This document shows, piece after piece, positions 42,851 through 52,212 of a DNA stretch of 64,000 bases (its first letter is position 1; each line of letters opens with the position of its first letter). The translations under genes were made by a program, and so were the position numbers. The stretch is taken from positions 1 to 64,000 of the forward strand of contig NZ_JAUOSB010000011.1 of the NCBI RefSeq assembly GCF_030548295.1, read 5' to 3'. This DNA is from Wenyingzhuangia sp. 2_MG-2023. Its GTDB lineage: Bacteria; Bacteroidota; Bacteroidia; Flavobacteriales; Flavobacteriaceae. Under the pieces are notes generated by a model, which had not been told where the DNA came from, did no database searches, and saw nothing but the letters and a program-made list of their open reading frames with translations.

Positions 42851-43891
42851 ATGCTAATGAAAGATACTAGAACTACAAATATACTATTGTTAATTATAGT
42901 TATTTCTCTTGTTTTTTACCTATTAAAAACATTGTCTTTTATTTTTATTCCGTTGGTGCTGGCAATGTTTATAGCGTTGTTGTTCTTGCCTTTAATGCGA
43001 TGGTTTAACAAAAAGAAGATTCCTAAATTTTTGAATATCATTTCCGTAGTGTTGATTATTGCAGGAGTGTTTAGAATTGGTGGATTGCTAATTCAATTGT
43101 CTAGTAACGAAATATTGGGAGCGAATAGTTCTTTTTTTAAAAAAGCAGAAACCAAAATTGTAGACTTGGTGGTTTTGATAGAAAATTATTTTGGAGTGGT
43201 AAGGGTAGAGGGAGATAGTTTGGTCAATCATTATTTGCAAACCAATAATTTTACAAGCAAAATAGGACCATCTTTAGATTTTGTAGGTGATGTTGTTTCG
43301 ATGTCTTTAATGACGTTGTTTTTTGCTATTTTATTGTTAGCGGGTTCTATCAATGTTGAGAAATTGTTGAATACTACTATTTTTAAACACAAGCACGCAT
43401 CCGTTAAAACATTCAGGAAAATAGAAAAAGACATCATTACGTTTGTAAAAGTAAAATTCATCATCAGTTTGTTTACAGGAATTGGTTTTGGTTTGGCTTG
43501 TGTCTTTTTTGATGTTAGTTTTCCTATTTTTTGGGGATTGTTGGCTTTTTTACTCAATTTTATTCAAATGATTGGATCCATTGTTTCCATAGCTTTGTTG
43601 GCTTTGTTTGCTTTGGTAGAAATAGATGTGATGAGCACTTTGCTCTTTTTTATCATAACCATTACAGGAGTTCAAGTGGTTTTAGGTAGTGTGTTAGAAC
43701 CCATTTTTATGGGAAAAACATTTTCTATCAATGTGATTACCATTTTAGTAATGTTGATGTTTTGGGGATTTATTTGGGGAGTTCCAGGGTTGATTTTATC
43801 GATTCCAATTACCGTAATTGTCAAAATTATTTTGGATCAATTTCCAAAGTACAAAGTGATATCTAGTTTAATGTCTGGAACCGAATCTTAA
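42851..43891 (+). CDS. AI-2E/PerM family transporter
   Basis: The chosen ATG gives about 346 residues; a TTG 42 bases upstream is less likely. It has about eight hydrophobic helices. The family signature is near the end: FWGLLAFLLNFIQMIGSI and FWGFIWGVPGLILSIPITVI. AI-2E proteins are multipass exporters with varied roles, so the substrate is unknown. TATTTTTG upstream (about 42820-42827) is a possible -7 box. 42589-42808 shows nothing recognisable. Confidence 0.85.
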   Translation: MLMKDTRTTNILLLIIVISLVFYLLKTLSFIFIPLVLAMFIALLFLPLMRWFNKKKIPKFLNIISVVLIIAGVFRIGGLLIQLSSNEILGANSSFFKKAETKIVDLVVLIENYFGVVRVEGDSLVNHYLQTNNFTSKIGPSLDFVGDVVSMSLMTLFFAILLLAGSINVEKLLNTTIFKHKHASVKTFRKIEKDIITFVKVKFIISLFTGIGFGLACVFFDVSFPIFWGLLAFLLNFIQMIGSIVSIALLALFALVEIDVMSTLLFFIITITGVQVVLGSVLEPIFMGKTFSINVITILVMLMFWGFIWGVPGLILSIPITVIVKIILDQFPKYKVISSLMSGTES

Positions 43892-43922
43892 ATAAAATGT
43901 AAAGTATAAATAACATAGCGCA

Positions 43923-45386
43923 ATGAGTTTAACCATCGAAAACATCCTTTTAATAGGATCCCTTTTATTGTTTGTAAGTATCATTGTAGGTAAAACTTCT
44001 TATAAATTTGGAGTACCTACTTTGTTGTTGTTCTTGACCATAGGAATGTTAGCGGGTTCTGATGGTATTGGAGGAATACAATTTGACGACCCTAAAATAG
44101 CGCAGTTTATAGGAATTGTTTCTTTAAATTTCATCCTGTTTTCTGGGGGATTAGACACCAATTGGAGCACAGTAAAACCAATTCTTAGAGAAGGGATTGT
44201 GTTGTCAACCTTAGGGGTATTATTGACAGCACTTTCTTTGGGAACGTTTGTTTGGTGGATGACAGATTTTACCATTTACGAAAGTATGTTGTTGGGATCC
44301 ATTGTATCGTCTACAGATGCAGCAGCAGTATTTTCTATTTTGCGATCTAAAAACTTAGCATTAAAGACCAATATAAGACCTACTTTGGAATTGGAAAGCG
44401 GAAGTAACGATCCCATGGCTTATGTTTTGACCATTGCTTTTTTAACTTTGGTGGTCAACCAAGATCAGAGTATTTTTAGCGTGATTCCTATGTTCTTACA
44501 ACAGATGATTTTAGGTGCTGCTTTAGGATTTGGATTTGGTAAGTTGAGCAAATACATCATCAATAAAATAAAATTAGATTTTGAAGGGTTGTACCCTGTT
44601 TTGGTAATAGCCTTAATGTTTATTACGTTTTCTGCTACTGATTTTGTGGGCGGAAATGGGTTTTTAGCCATTTATATTTGTTCTGTGTATTTGGGGAATC
44701 AGAATTTGATTCATAAAAAAACCATTTTAAAAGTATACGATGGATTGGCTTGGTTGATGCAAATTGTATTGTTCCTTACTTTAGGTTTGTTGGTGTTTCC
44801 ATCAAAAGTATTACCGGTGTTTGGTATAGGATTGATTATTTCTTTGTTTTTAATTCTTGTTGCTCGTCCTTTAAGTGTTTTTTTGAGCATGAGTATTTTT
44901 AAAATGAATTACAGCAGACGTGCTTATATCTCTTGGGTAGGATTGCGTGGTGCTGTGCCTATTGTATTTGCAACGTATCCGTTGTTGGCAGGAATAGACA
45001 AAGCTGATATGATGTTTAATATTGTGTTTTTTATATCAGTAACCTCGGTTTTAATTCAAGGAACCACACTTTCTGTAGTAGCAAAATGGTTGAATGTAAT
45101 TTTACCAAATGGAGTTAAAAATCCTCACCCTACAGACTTGTTGTTAAAAGACAATCCAAAAACGGTGATGCAAGAAATAGAAATAGAATACGACCACTAC
45201 GCTGCAAATAAAAAAATTGTGGATTTAGGATTTCCCAAACATGCTATTATTGCCATGATCAAACGAGAGGATTCTTACATAACACCCAATGGAGCTACGG
45301 TTATTTTAGGTGGTGATGTACTGATTGTATTTGCAGAAAAACAAGTGGCTATTGATGAAGTGAATGAAAAGTTAAAAGGAAATTAA
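43923..45386 (+). CDS. Potassium/proton antiporter, CvrA/NhaP2 type
   Basis: This 487-residue protein is a CPA1 exchanger with about 12 helices. GSIVSSTDAAAVFSIL and LELESGSNDPMAYVLT carry the ion-binding Asp pair region. WVGLRGAVPIVFATYP is a conserved late helix. The C-terminal ~90 residues (MIKREDSYITPNGATVILGG) form a TrkA-C-like regulatory domain. It is 31 bases after the AI-2E gene and probably in the same operon. Confidence 0.9.
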   Translation: MSLTIENILLIGSLLLFVSIIVGKTSYKFGVPTLLLFLTIGMLAGSDGIGGIQFDDPKIAQFIGIVSLNFILFSGGLDTNWSTVKPILREGIVLSTLGVLLTALSLGTFVWWMTDFTIYESMLLGSIVSSTDAAAVFSILRSKNLALKTNIRPTLELESGSNDPMAYVLTIAFLTLVVNQDQSIFSVIPMFLQQMILGAALGFGFGKLSKYIINKIKLDFEGLYPVLVIALMFITFSATDFVGGNGFLAIYICSVYLGNQNLIHKKTILKVYDGLAWLMQIVLFLTLGLLVFPSKVLPVFGIGLIISLFLILVARPLSVFLSMSIFKMNYSRRAYISWVGLRGAVPIVFATYPLLAGIDKADMMFNIVFFISVTSVLIQGTTLSVVAKWLNVILPNGVKNPHPTDLLLKDNPKTVMQEIEIEYDHYAANKKIVDLGFPKHAIIAMIKREDSYITPNGATVILGGDVLIVFAEKQVAIDEVNEKLKGN

Positions 45387-45519
45387 GGTTGCTTTCTCTA
45401 AGGACATAATTGATGTACTAGTAGTAAGATACATTTGTAGAAATAGAATCTTATTAGCTGTAATATGTAGGTTCTCAAGAAGTTTTTCGACTACTATAGA
45501 AAAATAAAGGCTTACAATT

Positions 45520-45777
45520 ATGAACAACTCATCAAAATACTCAGCAATCCTTTTGACGGAAGCTGGAAGCAGACCTGAAAATGAAATCAATTATTTTGAT
45601 TCTTTAGGAAATAGAAAAACAATCAAAGACTTAATTGTAAGAATCAAAAAAGTAGAAGAGACGGAAATTGTGGTGTTGAAAAGTGGATTGGAAATTCCCA
45701 TAGAAAGAATACATAGTGTGGATTATGAAATTTCTCCTTATTACTCAAATGATTTTTTTAAATGTGACTGTGTTTGA
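45520..45777 (+). CDS. Small conserved-looking protein with a C-terminal CDC
   Basis: This 85-residue soluble protein has LIVRIKKVEETEIVVLKSG and LEIPIERIHSVDYEISPYYS, ending FFKCDCV. The beta-rich core looks like a small Sm-like or Rho-binding-antiterminator-like (Rof) barrel, but this is only a resemblance. It is followed by a strong bidirectional terminator shared with purL. Confidence 0.65.
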   Translation: MNNSSKYSAILLTEAGSRPENEINYFDSLGNRKTIKDLIVRIKKVEETEIVVLKSGLEIPIERIHSVDYEISPYYSNDFFKCDCV

Positions 45778-45803
45778 TTCTAAATTTCTGGAAACATAAA
45801 ATT

Positions 45804-45836
45804 AAAAACCCTCAAGAACTGTTCTTGAGGGTTTTT
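45804..45836. terminator. Bidirectional rho-independent terminator
   Basis: AAAAACCCTCAAGAA (45804-45818) and TTCTTGAGGGTTTTT (45822-45836) form a 15-bp perfect stem with flanking A and T runs. It serves both the plus-strand small gene and the converging purL. Confidence 0.93.
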
Positions 45837-45863
45837 AATTTTATTACTGTATGTAGATTGTGA

Positions 45864-48800
45864 TTATTTGTTAACCAACCAGTTTTTAGCATTTACAAAA
45901 GCTTCTAACCAAGGAGAAACTTCATCGTTTCTATCGGTAGGGTAGTTAGCCCAGTTCCATTGGAAAATAGAACGTTCAATATGTGGCATCATGACCAGGT
46001 GACGACCATCTTTAGAAGTCATCATAGCCGTGTTGTAGGTAGATCCATTAGGATTTGATGGATATCCTTCATAACCATATTTAGCGACCAAGTTGTATTG
46101 ATCTTCAGAATATGGTAAATTGAACTTTCCTTCTCCATGAGAAATCCAAACTCCTAATTTGCTTCCTGCTAAGCTGTTTAACATTACAGAATTGTTTTCT
46201 TGTATTGCTACAGAAGTAAATCCAGATTCGTGCTTTTGAGAATCGTTGTGCTCCATTGCAGGCTTTTCAGCATGTTCTGGGTTGATCAATCCTAATTCTA
46301 TCAACAATTGACATCCGTTACAAATTCCTAAAGATAACGTGTCTTTACGAGCGTAGAAGTTGTCTAAAGCAGCTTTTGCTTTTGGGTTGTACAAGAAAGC
46401 TCCAGCCCATCCTTTTGCAGATCCTAGTACATCTGAGTTAGAGAATCCTCCAACGGCAGCTAAAAAGTTTACATCTTCTAAAGTTTCACGACCTGTAATT
46501 AAATCGGTCATGTGTACATCTTTTACATCAAAACCAGCTAAGTATAAGGCATTGGCCATTTCACGTTCAGAGTTAGATCCTTTTTCACGTAACACCGCTG
46601 CTACAGGTTTTTTTCCAGTTTCTATTTTAGGAAGTTTTCCTGTAAAATGAGTAGGGAAAGTAAAGTCTAATGCTTGATTTTTATAGTTATCAAATCTTTC
46701 CGTTGCTTTTGCTTCTCCAGACTGTTGTTTGTCTAATAAATAAGATGTTTTGTACCAAACGTCTCTTAAAGCAGCCACGTCAAAAGCATTTTTGTATGCT
46801 CCGTTGATCAAGTTCAAACGGTTTCCTTCGATAGCGGTACCAATTTTAAAGAATTTCAATCCAGCAGTTGCTAAAATATTTTCTACATCTTTAGTTTTGG
46901 TAGTTTGAATCACAACTCCTGCGTTTTCAGCAAACAATACTTTGGTTGTGTCGTTTTCAGCTAAAGCGGTTAAATCTATATTTGCACCTAAGTTAGCATC
47001 TGCAAAACACATTTCTAATAAAGTAGTAATCAATCCACCTGCAGAAATATCATGCCCTGCAGTAATCAATCCTTTTTCTATTAAGGTTTGTACGGTGTTA
47101 AAAGCAGTTTTAAATTTAGCAGAATCTTTAACGTCTGGAGCTTCTGTTCCAATTTTGTTTAATGCTTGTGCAAAAGAAGATCCTCCTAATTTAAATGCAT
47201 CCGAAGAAAAATCAATATAATAAATAGCGTTTCCTTCTTTCTTAGAGAATACAGGTTCTACTACTTTTTTAAGATCGTTACAGTGTCCTACACCCGAAAT
47301 AATTACAGTACCAGGAGCAATCACATCTTTGTTAGGATATTTTTGCTTCATAGACAAAGAATCTTTTCCTGTTGGAATGTTGATTCCCAAATCAATCGCA
47401 AATTCAGAAACAGCTTGTACCGCATTGTACAAACGAGCATCTTCTCCTTCATTTTTACAAGGCCACATCCAGTTAGCAGACAAAGAAACAGAAGTTAATT
47501 GGTCTTCTAATGGAGCCCAAACTAAGTTGGTTAAACATTCAGCAATCGCATTACGAGAACCTGCAGCTTCATCAATCAATGCAGCAATAGGAGCGTGACC
47601 AATAGAAGTAGCAATTCCTTCTTTACCATTGTAATCCAAAGCCATTACAGCAACATCATTCAACGGTAACTGTAAAGGACCTGTACATTGTTGTTTGGCA
47701 ACTTTACCACCCACACAACGGTCTACTTTGTTTGTTAACCAGTCTTTACAAGCCACCGCTTCTAACTGTAAAACGGTTTGTAAGTTTTGTTGAATGTCAT
47801 TATTGTCATAAACTACTTCTTCGTATTTACGAGGAGTTGTTTTGTCGTTCAATATTGTTTTTGGAGACGATCCAAACATGTCATTTAAATCTAAATCCAT
47901 AGGAGCAGCTCCTGTAGTACTAGACTTAAAAGTAAAACGGTTGTCGTTGGTTACATCACCAACAGTATACATTGGAGAACGTTCACGAGCTGCAACACGT
48001 TCTAAATAATCTATATCTTTTTGGTTGATAACCAATCCCATTCTTTCTTGAGATTCGTTACCAATTAATTCCTTAGCAGATAAGGTAGGATCTCCTACAG
48101 GTAATTTATCTGTGTCAATCAATCCACCTGTTTCTTCTACCAATTCAGACAAACAGTTCATGTGTCCACCTGCACCGTGATCGTGGATAGAAACAATAGG
48201 GTTGATATCGCTTTCCACCATACCACGAATGGCATTGGCAGCACGTTTTTGCATTTCTGGGTTAGAACGTTGTACCGCATTCAATTCAATTCCAGAATCC
48301 ATAGCACCTGTATCTGCAGAAGATACAGCTGCACCTCCCATACCAATACGGTAGTTATCTCCACCAAGAATTACAATTTTATCACCCGCTTTAGGTTCGT
48401 GTTTGATGGCTTGTTCTGCTTTACCATAACCCACACCACCAGCTTGCATGATTACTTTGTCAAACCCTAAAGTTCTTAAATCAGCATCTGATAAGTTTTT
48501 GTTTAGTTCTTCATGTTCAAAAGTCAACAAAGAACCAGAAATTAAAGGTTGACCAAATTTGTTTCCAAAATCTGAAGCTCCATTAGAAGCTTTGATTAAA
48601 ATATCCATTGGTGTTTGGTACAACCATTTTCTTTCTTCTAAGTTTTCCCAAGGTCTGTTTTCTTCTAATCTGGAATAAGAAGTCATATAAACAGCAGTTC
48701 CTGCCAATGGCAAAGAACCTTGACCTCCAGCCAAACGGTCTCTAATTTCTCCTCCTGCACCTGTTGCAGCTCCGTTAAAAGGTTCTACGGTAGTAGGGAA

Positions 48801-49550
48801 GTTATGCGTCTCTGCTTTTAAAGAAATCACAGATTGATATTCTTTGTTTTCGTAAAAGTCAGGTTTGTCAGCAGATTTTGGAGCAAATTGAACCGCTTTA
48901 GGTCCTTTTACAAAAGCAACGTTGTCTTTGTAAGCTGATACAATTCCGTTAGAATGTTCGTTAGAGGTTTTACGAATCATTTTAAACAATGAAGTTTCTT
49001 TTTCTTCACCATCAATGACAAATGTTCCGTTAAATATTTTATGTCTACAGTGTTCTGAGTTGATTTGAGAAAAACCAAATACTTCAGAGTCTGTTAGTTT
49101 TCGTCCAATACGCTTAGACATGTCTTCTAAATATGAAATTTCATCATGGCTTAAAGACAAACCTTCTTGTGCATCAAAAGCCTTGATATCTTCAATTTCT
49201 AAGATAGGTTGAGGGTTAACATCAATGGTATAAGTCTCTTGACTCAATCCTTCGTACATTTTCTGTAACATTGGATCGATAGCAGTTTCTTTAGAAGCAG
49301 CTTGTGTAAATTCTTCGATTCTTTCAATACCAGAAATACTCATATTTTGAGTAATTTCTACAGCATTGGTACTCCATGGAGTAATCATTTCTCTACGAGG
49401 TCCAATAAAATAACCCTCTAAAGTTTCTGCTTGTATTTGTTTTGCGTTTCCAAATAACCATTCTAATTTCTGAATGTTTTCATCAGATTGAGCTGCTGTT
49501 TGTACTGCAAAAACAGTGGTGTTTTTTTGAAAGAATAATATCATTATCAA
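45864..49550 (-). CDS. purL: Phosphoribosylformylglycinamidine synthase, large single-chain form
   Basis: This 1228-residue purine biosynthesis enzyme converts FGAR, glutamine and ATP to FGAM. It carries the synthetase halves (SEHCRHKIFNGTF, KAETHNFPTTVEPFNGAATG, HDHGAGGHMNCL, GHDISAGGLITTLLE) and a C-terminal class I glutaminase domain with nucleophile Cys in LGICNGCQLL and MMPHIERS. Length matches proteobacterial-type PurL, not the PurLSQ split form. CAAATTTA at 49580-49587 is a minus-strand -7 box about 30 bases upstream. Confidence 0.97.
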   Translation of the reverse strand: MIMILFFQKNTTVFAVQTAAQSDENIQKLEWLFGNAKQIQAETLEGYFIGPRREMITPWSTNAVEITQNMSISGIERIEEFTQAASKETAIDPMLQKMYEGLSQETYTIDVNPQPILEIEDIKAFDAQEGLSLSHDEISYLEDMSKRIGRKLTDSEVFGFSQINSEHCRHKIFNGTFVIDGEEKETSLFKMIRKTSNEHSNGIVSAYKDNVAFVKGPKAVQFAPKSADKPDFYENKEYQSVISLKAETHNFPTTVEPFNGAATGAGGEIRDRLAGGQGSLPLAGTAVYMTSYSRLEENRPWENLEERKWLYQTPMDILIKASNGASDFGNKFGQPLISGSLLTFEHEELNKNLSDADLRTLGFDKVIMQAGGVGYGKAEQAIKHEPKAGDKIVILGGDNYRIGMGGAAVSSADTGAMDSGIELNAVQRSNPEMQKRAANAIRGMVESDINPIVSIHDHGAGGHMNCLSELVEETGGLIDTDKLPVGDPTLSAKELIGNESQERMGLVINQKDIDYLERVAARERSPMYTVGDVTNDNRFTFKSSTTGAAPMDLDLNDMFGSSPKTILNDKTTPRKYEEVVYDNNDIQQNLQTVLQLEAVACKDWLTNKVDRCVGGKVAKQQCTGPLQLPLNDVAVMALDYNGKEGIATSIGHAPIAALIDEAAGSRNAIAECLTNLVWAPLEDQLTSVSLSANWMWPCKNEGEDARLYNAVQAVSEFAIDLGINIPTGKDSLSMKQKYPNKDVIAPGTVIISGVGHCNDLKKVVEPVFSKKEGNAIYYIDFSSDAFKLGGSSFAQALNKIGTEAPDVKDSAKFKTAFNTVQTLIEKGLITAGHDISAGGLITTLLEMCFADANLGANIDLTALAENDTTKVLFAENAGVVIQTTKTKDVENILATAGLKFFKIGTAIEGNRLNLINGAYKNAFDVAALRDVWYKTSYLLDKQQSGEAKATERFDNYKNQALDFTFPTHFTGKLPKIETGKKPVAAVLREKGSNSEREMANALYLAGFDVKDVHMTDLITGRETLEDVNFLAAVGGFSNSDVLGSAKGWAGAFLYNPKAKAALDNFYARKDTLSLGICNGCQLLIELGLINPEHAEKPAMEHNDSQKHESGFTSVAIQENNSVMLNSLAGSKLGVWISHGEGKFNLPYSEDQYNLVAKYGYEGYPSNPNGSTYNTAMMTSKDGRHLVMMPHIERSIFQWNWANYPTDRNDEVSPWLEAFVNAKNWLVNK

Positions 49551-49638
49551 TGAAGTTTGTTCAAAATTTATTTAAAGCGCAAATTTAAGAATTTCAAAGA
49601 TTAAATAAGGTTTTGTGTTAAGTAATTATTAGGAAATA

Positions 49639-50823
49639 CTAAACACCATAACTTCTTTGTGAAAATCGACTTCTTTTTCTCTTTAAATACCTGCAATAGA
49701 TACTTCTATAAAGCTTGTTTGGGAATTGTTGAATTTGTTCTAAGTACTTGATGTAGATTACAAAAAAAGCAATAAACAAGACCGCTCCAAAAATGGCTGT
49801 CCAAGGAGTCAGTTTCATACTAATGAGCTGGTTGATGTTCCACCCAAAAAAACCTTGGTACAAAAGAACAACATGCAATACAAAAATAGAAAGTGTGTTT
49901 TGACCAATTTTGATAAACAATTCTTTATCCCAAGGAACCCACTGAAAAGGTTTGGCCAATATCGCTTTGTATTTGTGTAGAATAATAAAACTAGATAAGA
50001 TCATTAAAATTTGTCCCAATCTTGCAAATACATATACATCACTAAAATCAGAAAGTCCTGAATTGGCACTTAAATACCATAAGAAGTTTAAGATGTTGTA
50101 ATAAAAACCATCCAATACAAATCCGATAATAAAAAGTACAATAGGAAGTTTTAGGGAATGTGCTAGTTTAGGAAATTGATGAAAAATTGTTCCTAGTGTA
50201 GCTCCAGTCAATACAAATCCTGCCCAGGGAAATAGTGGGAATACAGATACTTTTTGGTTAGTATTTGCACTTATAATTAAAATGTTTTCTAAAAACCTTG
50301 GGACTCCAGAATAATCTAATTGCAATAGAGTTGGAGTTGTTAAAAAAATAGAAATACTTAACAAGCCAGTGTAAATACCAAGTGGAATTCTGAGAAGGTA
50401 GCTTTTGACAAGATATAAGCTTATAATGATTAACAAACTAGCTCCAATACACTGTAAAATATGAAATATTTGGAACAAGTCGGTTACCAAAGGCTTGCTA
50501 GAGGTAAAAAAAGTATACAAATTTAATTGCAGCAAATAGCCAATACATATCAAACTGACACCTCTTTTAAATCCTTTTGTCAATCTGTTGTTTTGATAGC
50601 CCTGTTTTTTGTTTTTCAACAACAAATAGGTGAAAATAAGGCCAGAAATGAATAAGAAAAGGGGAGCTGTAAGTCCTCTTGTAAATTTCCATGCAGCATA
50701 AATTGAATTAGAATCGTCTCTAAATTTTGTTTGTAAACTATGTGTAATAAAGTGTCCTTCTAGTACCATGAGTATCGCAATAGAGCGGATACTGTCTATA
50801 TATGTTATTCTTTTTGTTTCCAG
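49639..50823 (-). CDS. DUF1624 / heparan-N-acetyltransferase-like membrane protein, probable CTG start
   Basis: The first ATG (50769) gives 376 residues but starts inside a conserved segment. The same frame runs upstream to CTG at 50823 and encodes METKRITYIDSIRSIAIL before MVLEGHFITHSL. It reads exactly like a natural DUF1624 N-terminus (RxYIDSIRGIAILMVLEGH). A TAA closes the frame 33 bases further up, with no ATG, GTG or TTG between. The protein has about ten helices, with the family RGLTAPLFLFISGLIF segment. It probably transfers acyl groups to a membrane or envelope substrate. Confidence 0.8.
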   Translation of the reverse strand: METKRITYIDSIRSIAILMVLEGHFITHSLQTKFRDDSNSIYAAWKFTRGLTAPLFLFISGLIFTYLLLKNKKQGYQNNRLTKGFKRGVSLICIGYLLQLNLYTFFTSSKPLVTDLFQIFHILQCIGASLLIIISLYLVKSYLLRIPLGIYTGLLSISIFLTTPTLLQLDYSGVPRFLENILIISANTNQKVSVFPLFPWAGFVLTGATLGTIFHQFPKLAHSLKLPIVLFIIGFVLDGFYYNILNFLWYLSANSGLSDFSDVYVFARLGQILMILSSFIILHKYKAILAKPFQWVPWDKELFIKIGQNTLSIFVLHVVLLYQGFFGWNINQLISMKLTPWTAIFGAVLFIAFFVIYIKYLEQIQQFPNKLYRSIYCRYLKRKRSRFSQRSYGV

Positions 50824-50868
50824 TGTTTTAGGTTGATTATTTCTAAAACAAAATTACAAAAAAAAACA

Positions 50869-51660
50869 TTACTCCATTAATTTATTATAAGCTTCAAAAT
50901 ATCTTTTTCCGAGCTCTCTTTGACCGGCAGCATTGTAATGTATTGCATCAACACTGTTGTCTAATTTAGAAATGACAAAAGGAATTTCAGGATCTGCATA
51001 AGTTACATTTTCTAGCCTATTAGGTGTGTTTTTGATGCTGTTTTGTTGCTGAATTCTATCTTCGGTTTGAGATACCCAATAAGGAACCATACCTCCTACA
51101 ATTACAGGGATTTCTTGCTCTAAATCGGTGCGTACCTGGTTGATAAAAGTATCTAGTAAATTGGCATAACCATTATTTCCTACATCAGATTCTCCTTGGT
51201 GCCATAAAAAAGCTTTTACCACACTTTTGGGAAATTTTTGTTGAACAAATTTTACACGTTCTATCATGTCTTGGTACAAAAAATCATCAAACTTCCAATC
51301 ATCTTTTAGTGAAGAACCACCGTAACCACATGGAATGATAAGGATCGGTTTTTTGTTGGTATTTATGTTTTGGTTGTATTCTTTGGCAAATGTCAAACCA
51401 AAACCAATTCTGTTTGTGCTAGCGGTATGGTGTTGTAACGGTTCTTTGGCGGGAAAAATCAAATGGTTGTAAATAGAAGATCGTCCTAATTGAAAAATGT
51501 TTGCATCGGGTTGATCTAATATAGGGTCTAAGCCCAAACCATGATGTGTATTAGATTGTCCTGCAATGATGATGATGTCGTACGGAGCATCATAATCTTC
51601 TATAGCCAAACTGCATGAAGCAATGGTTAAAGCAGATAAAAAGGAGATTACTTTTTTCAA
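50869..51660 (-). CDS. SGNH/sialate O-acetylesterase-like lipoprotein or secreted esterase
   Basis: This 263-residue protein has a short lipoprotein signal (LSALTIASC). The DUF303/carbohydrate-acetylesterase pattern is clear: IIIAGQSNTHHGLG with nucleophile Ser in GQSN, FLWHQGESDVGN, and DAIHYNAAGQRELG with the catalytic Asp-x-x-His. It likely removes acetyl groups from sugars in polysaccharides. It is next to a small outer-membrane-like gene (4-base gap), but no glycoside hydrolases are adjacent. Confidence 0.88.
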   Translation of the reverse strand: MKKVISFLSALTIASCSLAIEDYDAPYDIIIIAGQSNTHHGLGLDPILDQPDANIFQLGRSSIYNHLIFPAKEPLQHHTASTNRIGFGLTFAKEYNQNINTNKKPILIIPCGYGGSSLKDDWKFDDFLYQDMIERVKFVQQKFPKSVVKAFLWHQGESDVGNNGYANLLDTFINQVRTDLEQEIPVIVGGMVPYWVSQTEDRIQQQNSIKNTPNRLENVTYADPEIPFVISKLDNSVDAIHYNAAGQRELGKRYFEAYNKLME

Positions 51661-51664
51661 ATCG

Positions 51665-52162
51665 TTAAAAATAAAATCTTAAAATAACACTACTTGTTGT
51701 TTGAAGGTAATTTTGAAAATCTATCAAATAATTAAAACCAACTTCATTGCTAACAGACCAAGATCTGTAAAAGAAATATTCTCCACCAATATGTGTATTG
51801 ATCAGTGTACTTTGGTTGCTATTGTATCCAACTTTTGGTCCGTAATAAATAGAAACTTTATCGTTTATATGTTTGAATAAATCCACACCTAGAGTAATAG
51901 AACCTTTAGATTTTAAAAGGTTTTCTCCTGGAGTGTCTAAAATAGACATGTTTAAAATGGTCTCAAACCTAATTTTTTCTTTGTAAAATAAACTGACAAA
52001 TATGGGGCTAGAATTGTTGTAAAAAAACAGATTGTTAAAACTTTCGTTCAAATTGAAAAGAGAAGTTCCGAGTCCAATTTTTAGTGGTTTGGTTGTTTTT
52101 TGTGCGTTTATTTGAGTTGCACACAGAATTGAGAAAACAAATAAAAAGGTTACTTTTTTCAT
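51665..52162 (-). CDS. Small outer-membrane beta-barrel-like protein
   Basis: This 165-residue protein has a cleavable signal peptide (MKKVTFLFVFSILCATQINAQ). The rest is amphipathic beta-strand sequence ending in a Phe-terminal strand (SSVILRFYF), typical of 8-stranded barrels. It is probably co-transcribed with the downstream esterase gene. No specific function is recognised. It is divergent from the methyltransferase gene. Confidence 0.7.
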   Translation of the reverse strand: MKKVTFLFVFSILCATQINAQKTTKPLKIGLGTSLFNLNESFNNLFFYNNSSPIFVSLFYKEKIRFETILNMSILDTPGENLLKSKGSITLGVDLFKHINDKVSIYYGPKVGYNSNQSTLINTHIGGEYFFYRSWSVSNEVGFNYLIDFQNYLQTTSSVILRFYF

Positions 52163-52212
52163 GGTTTAAAGATATGTTTTTTTCATCCATTAATAAAGAC
52201 TAATTTTGCATT

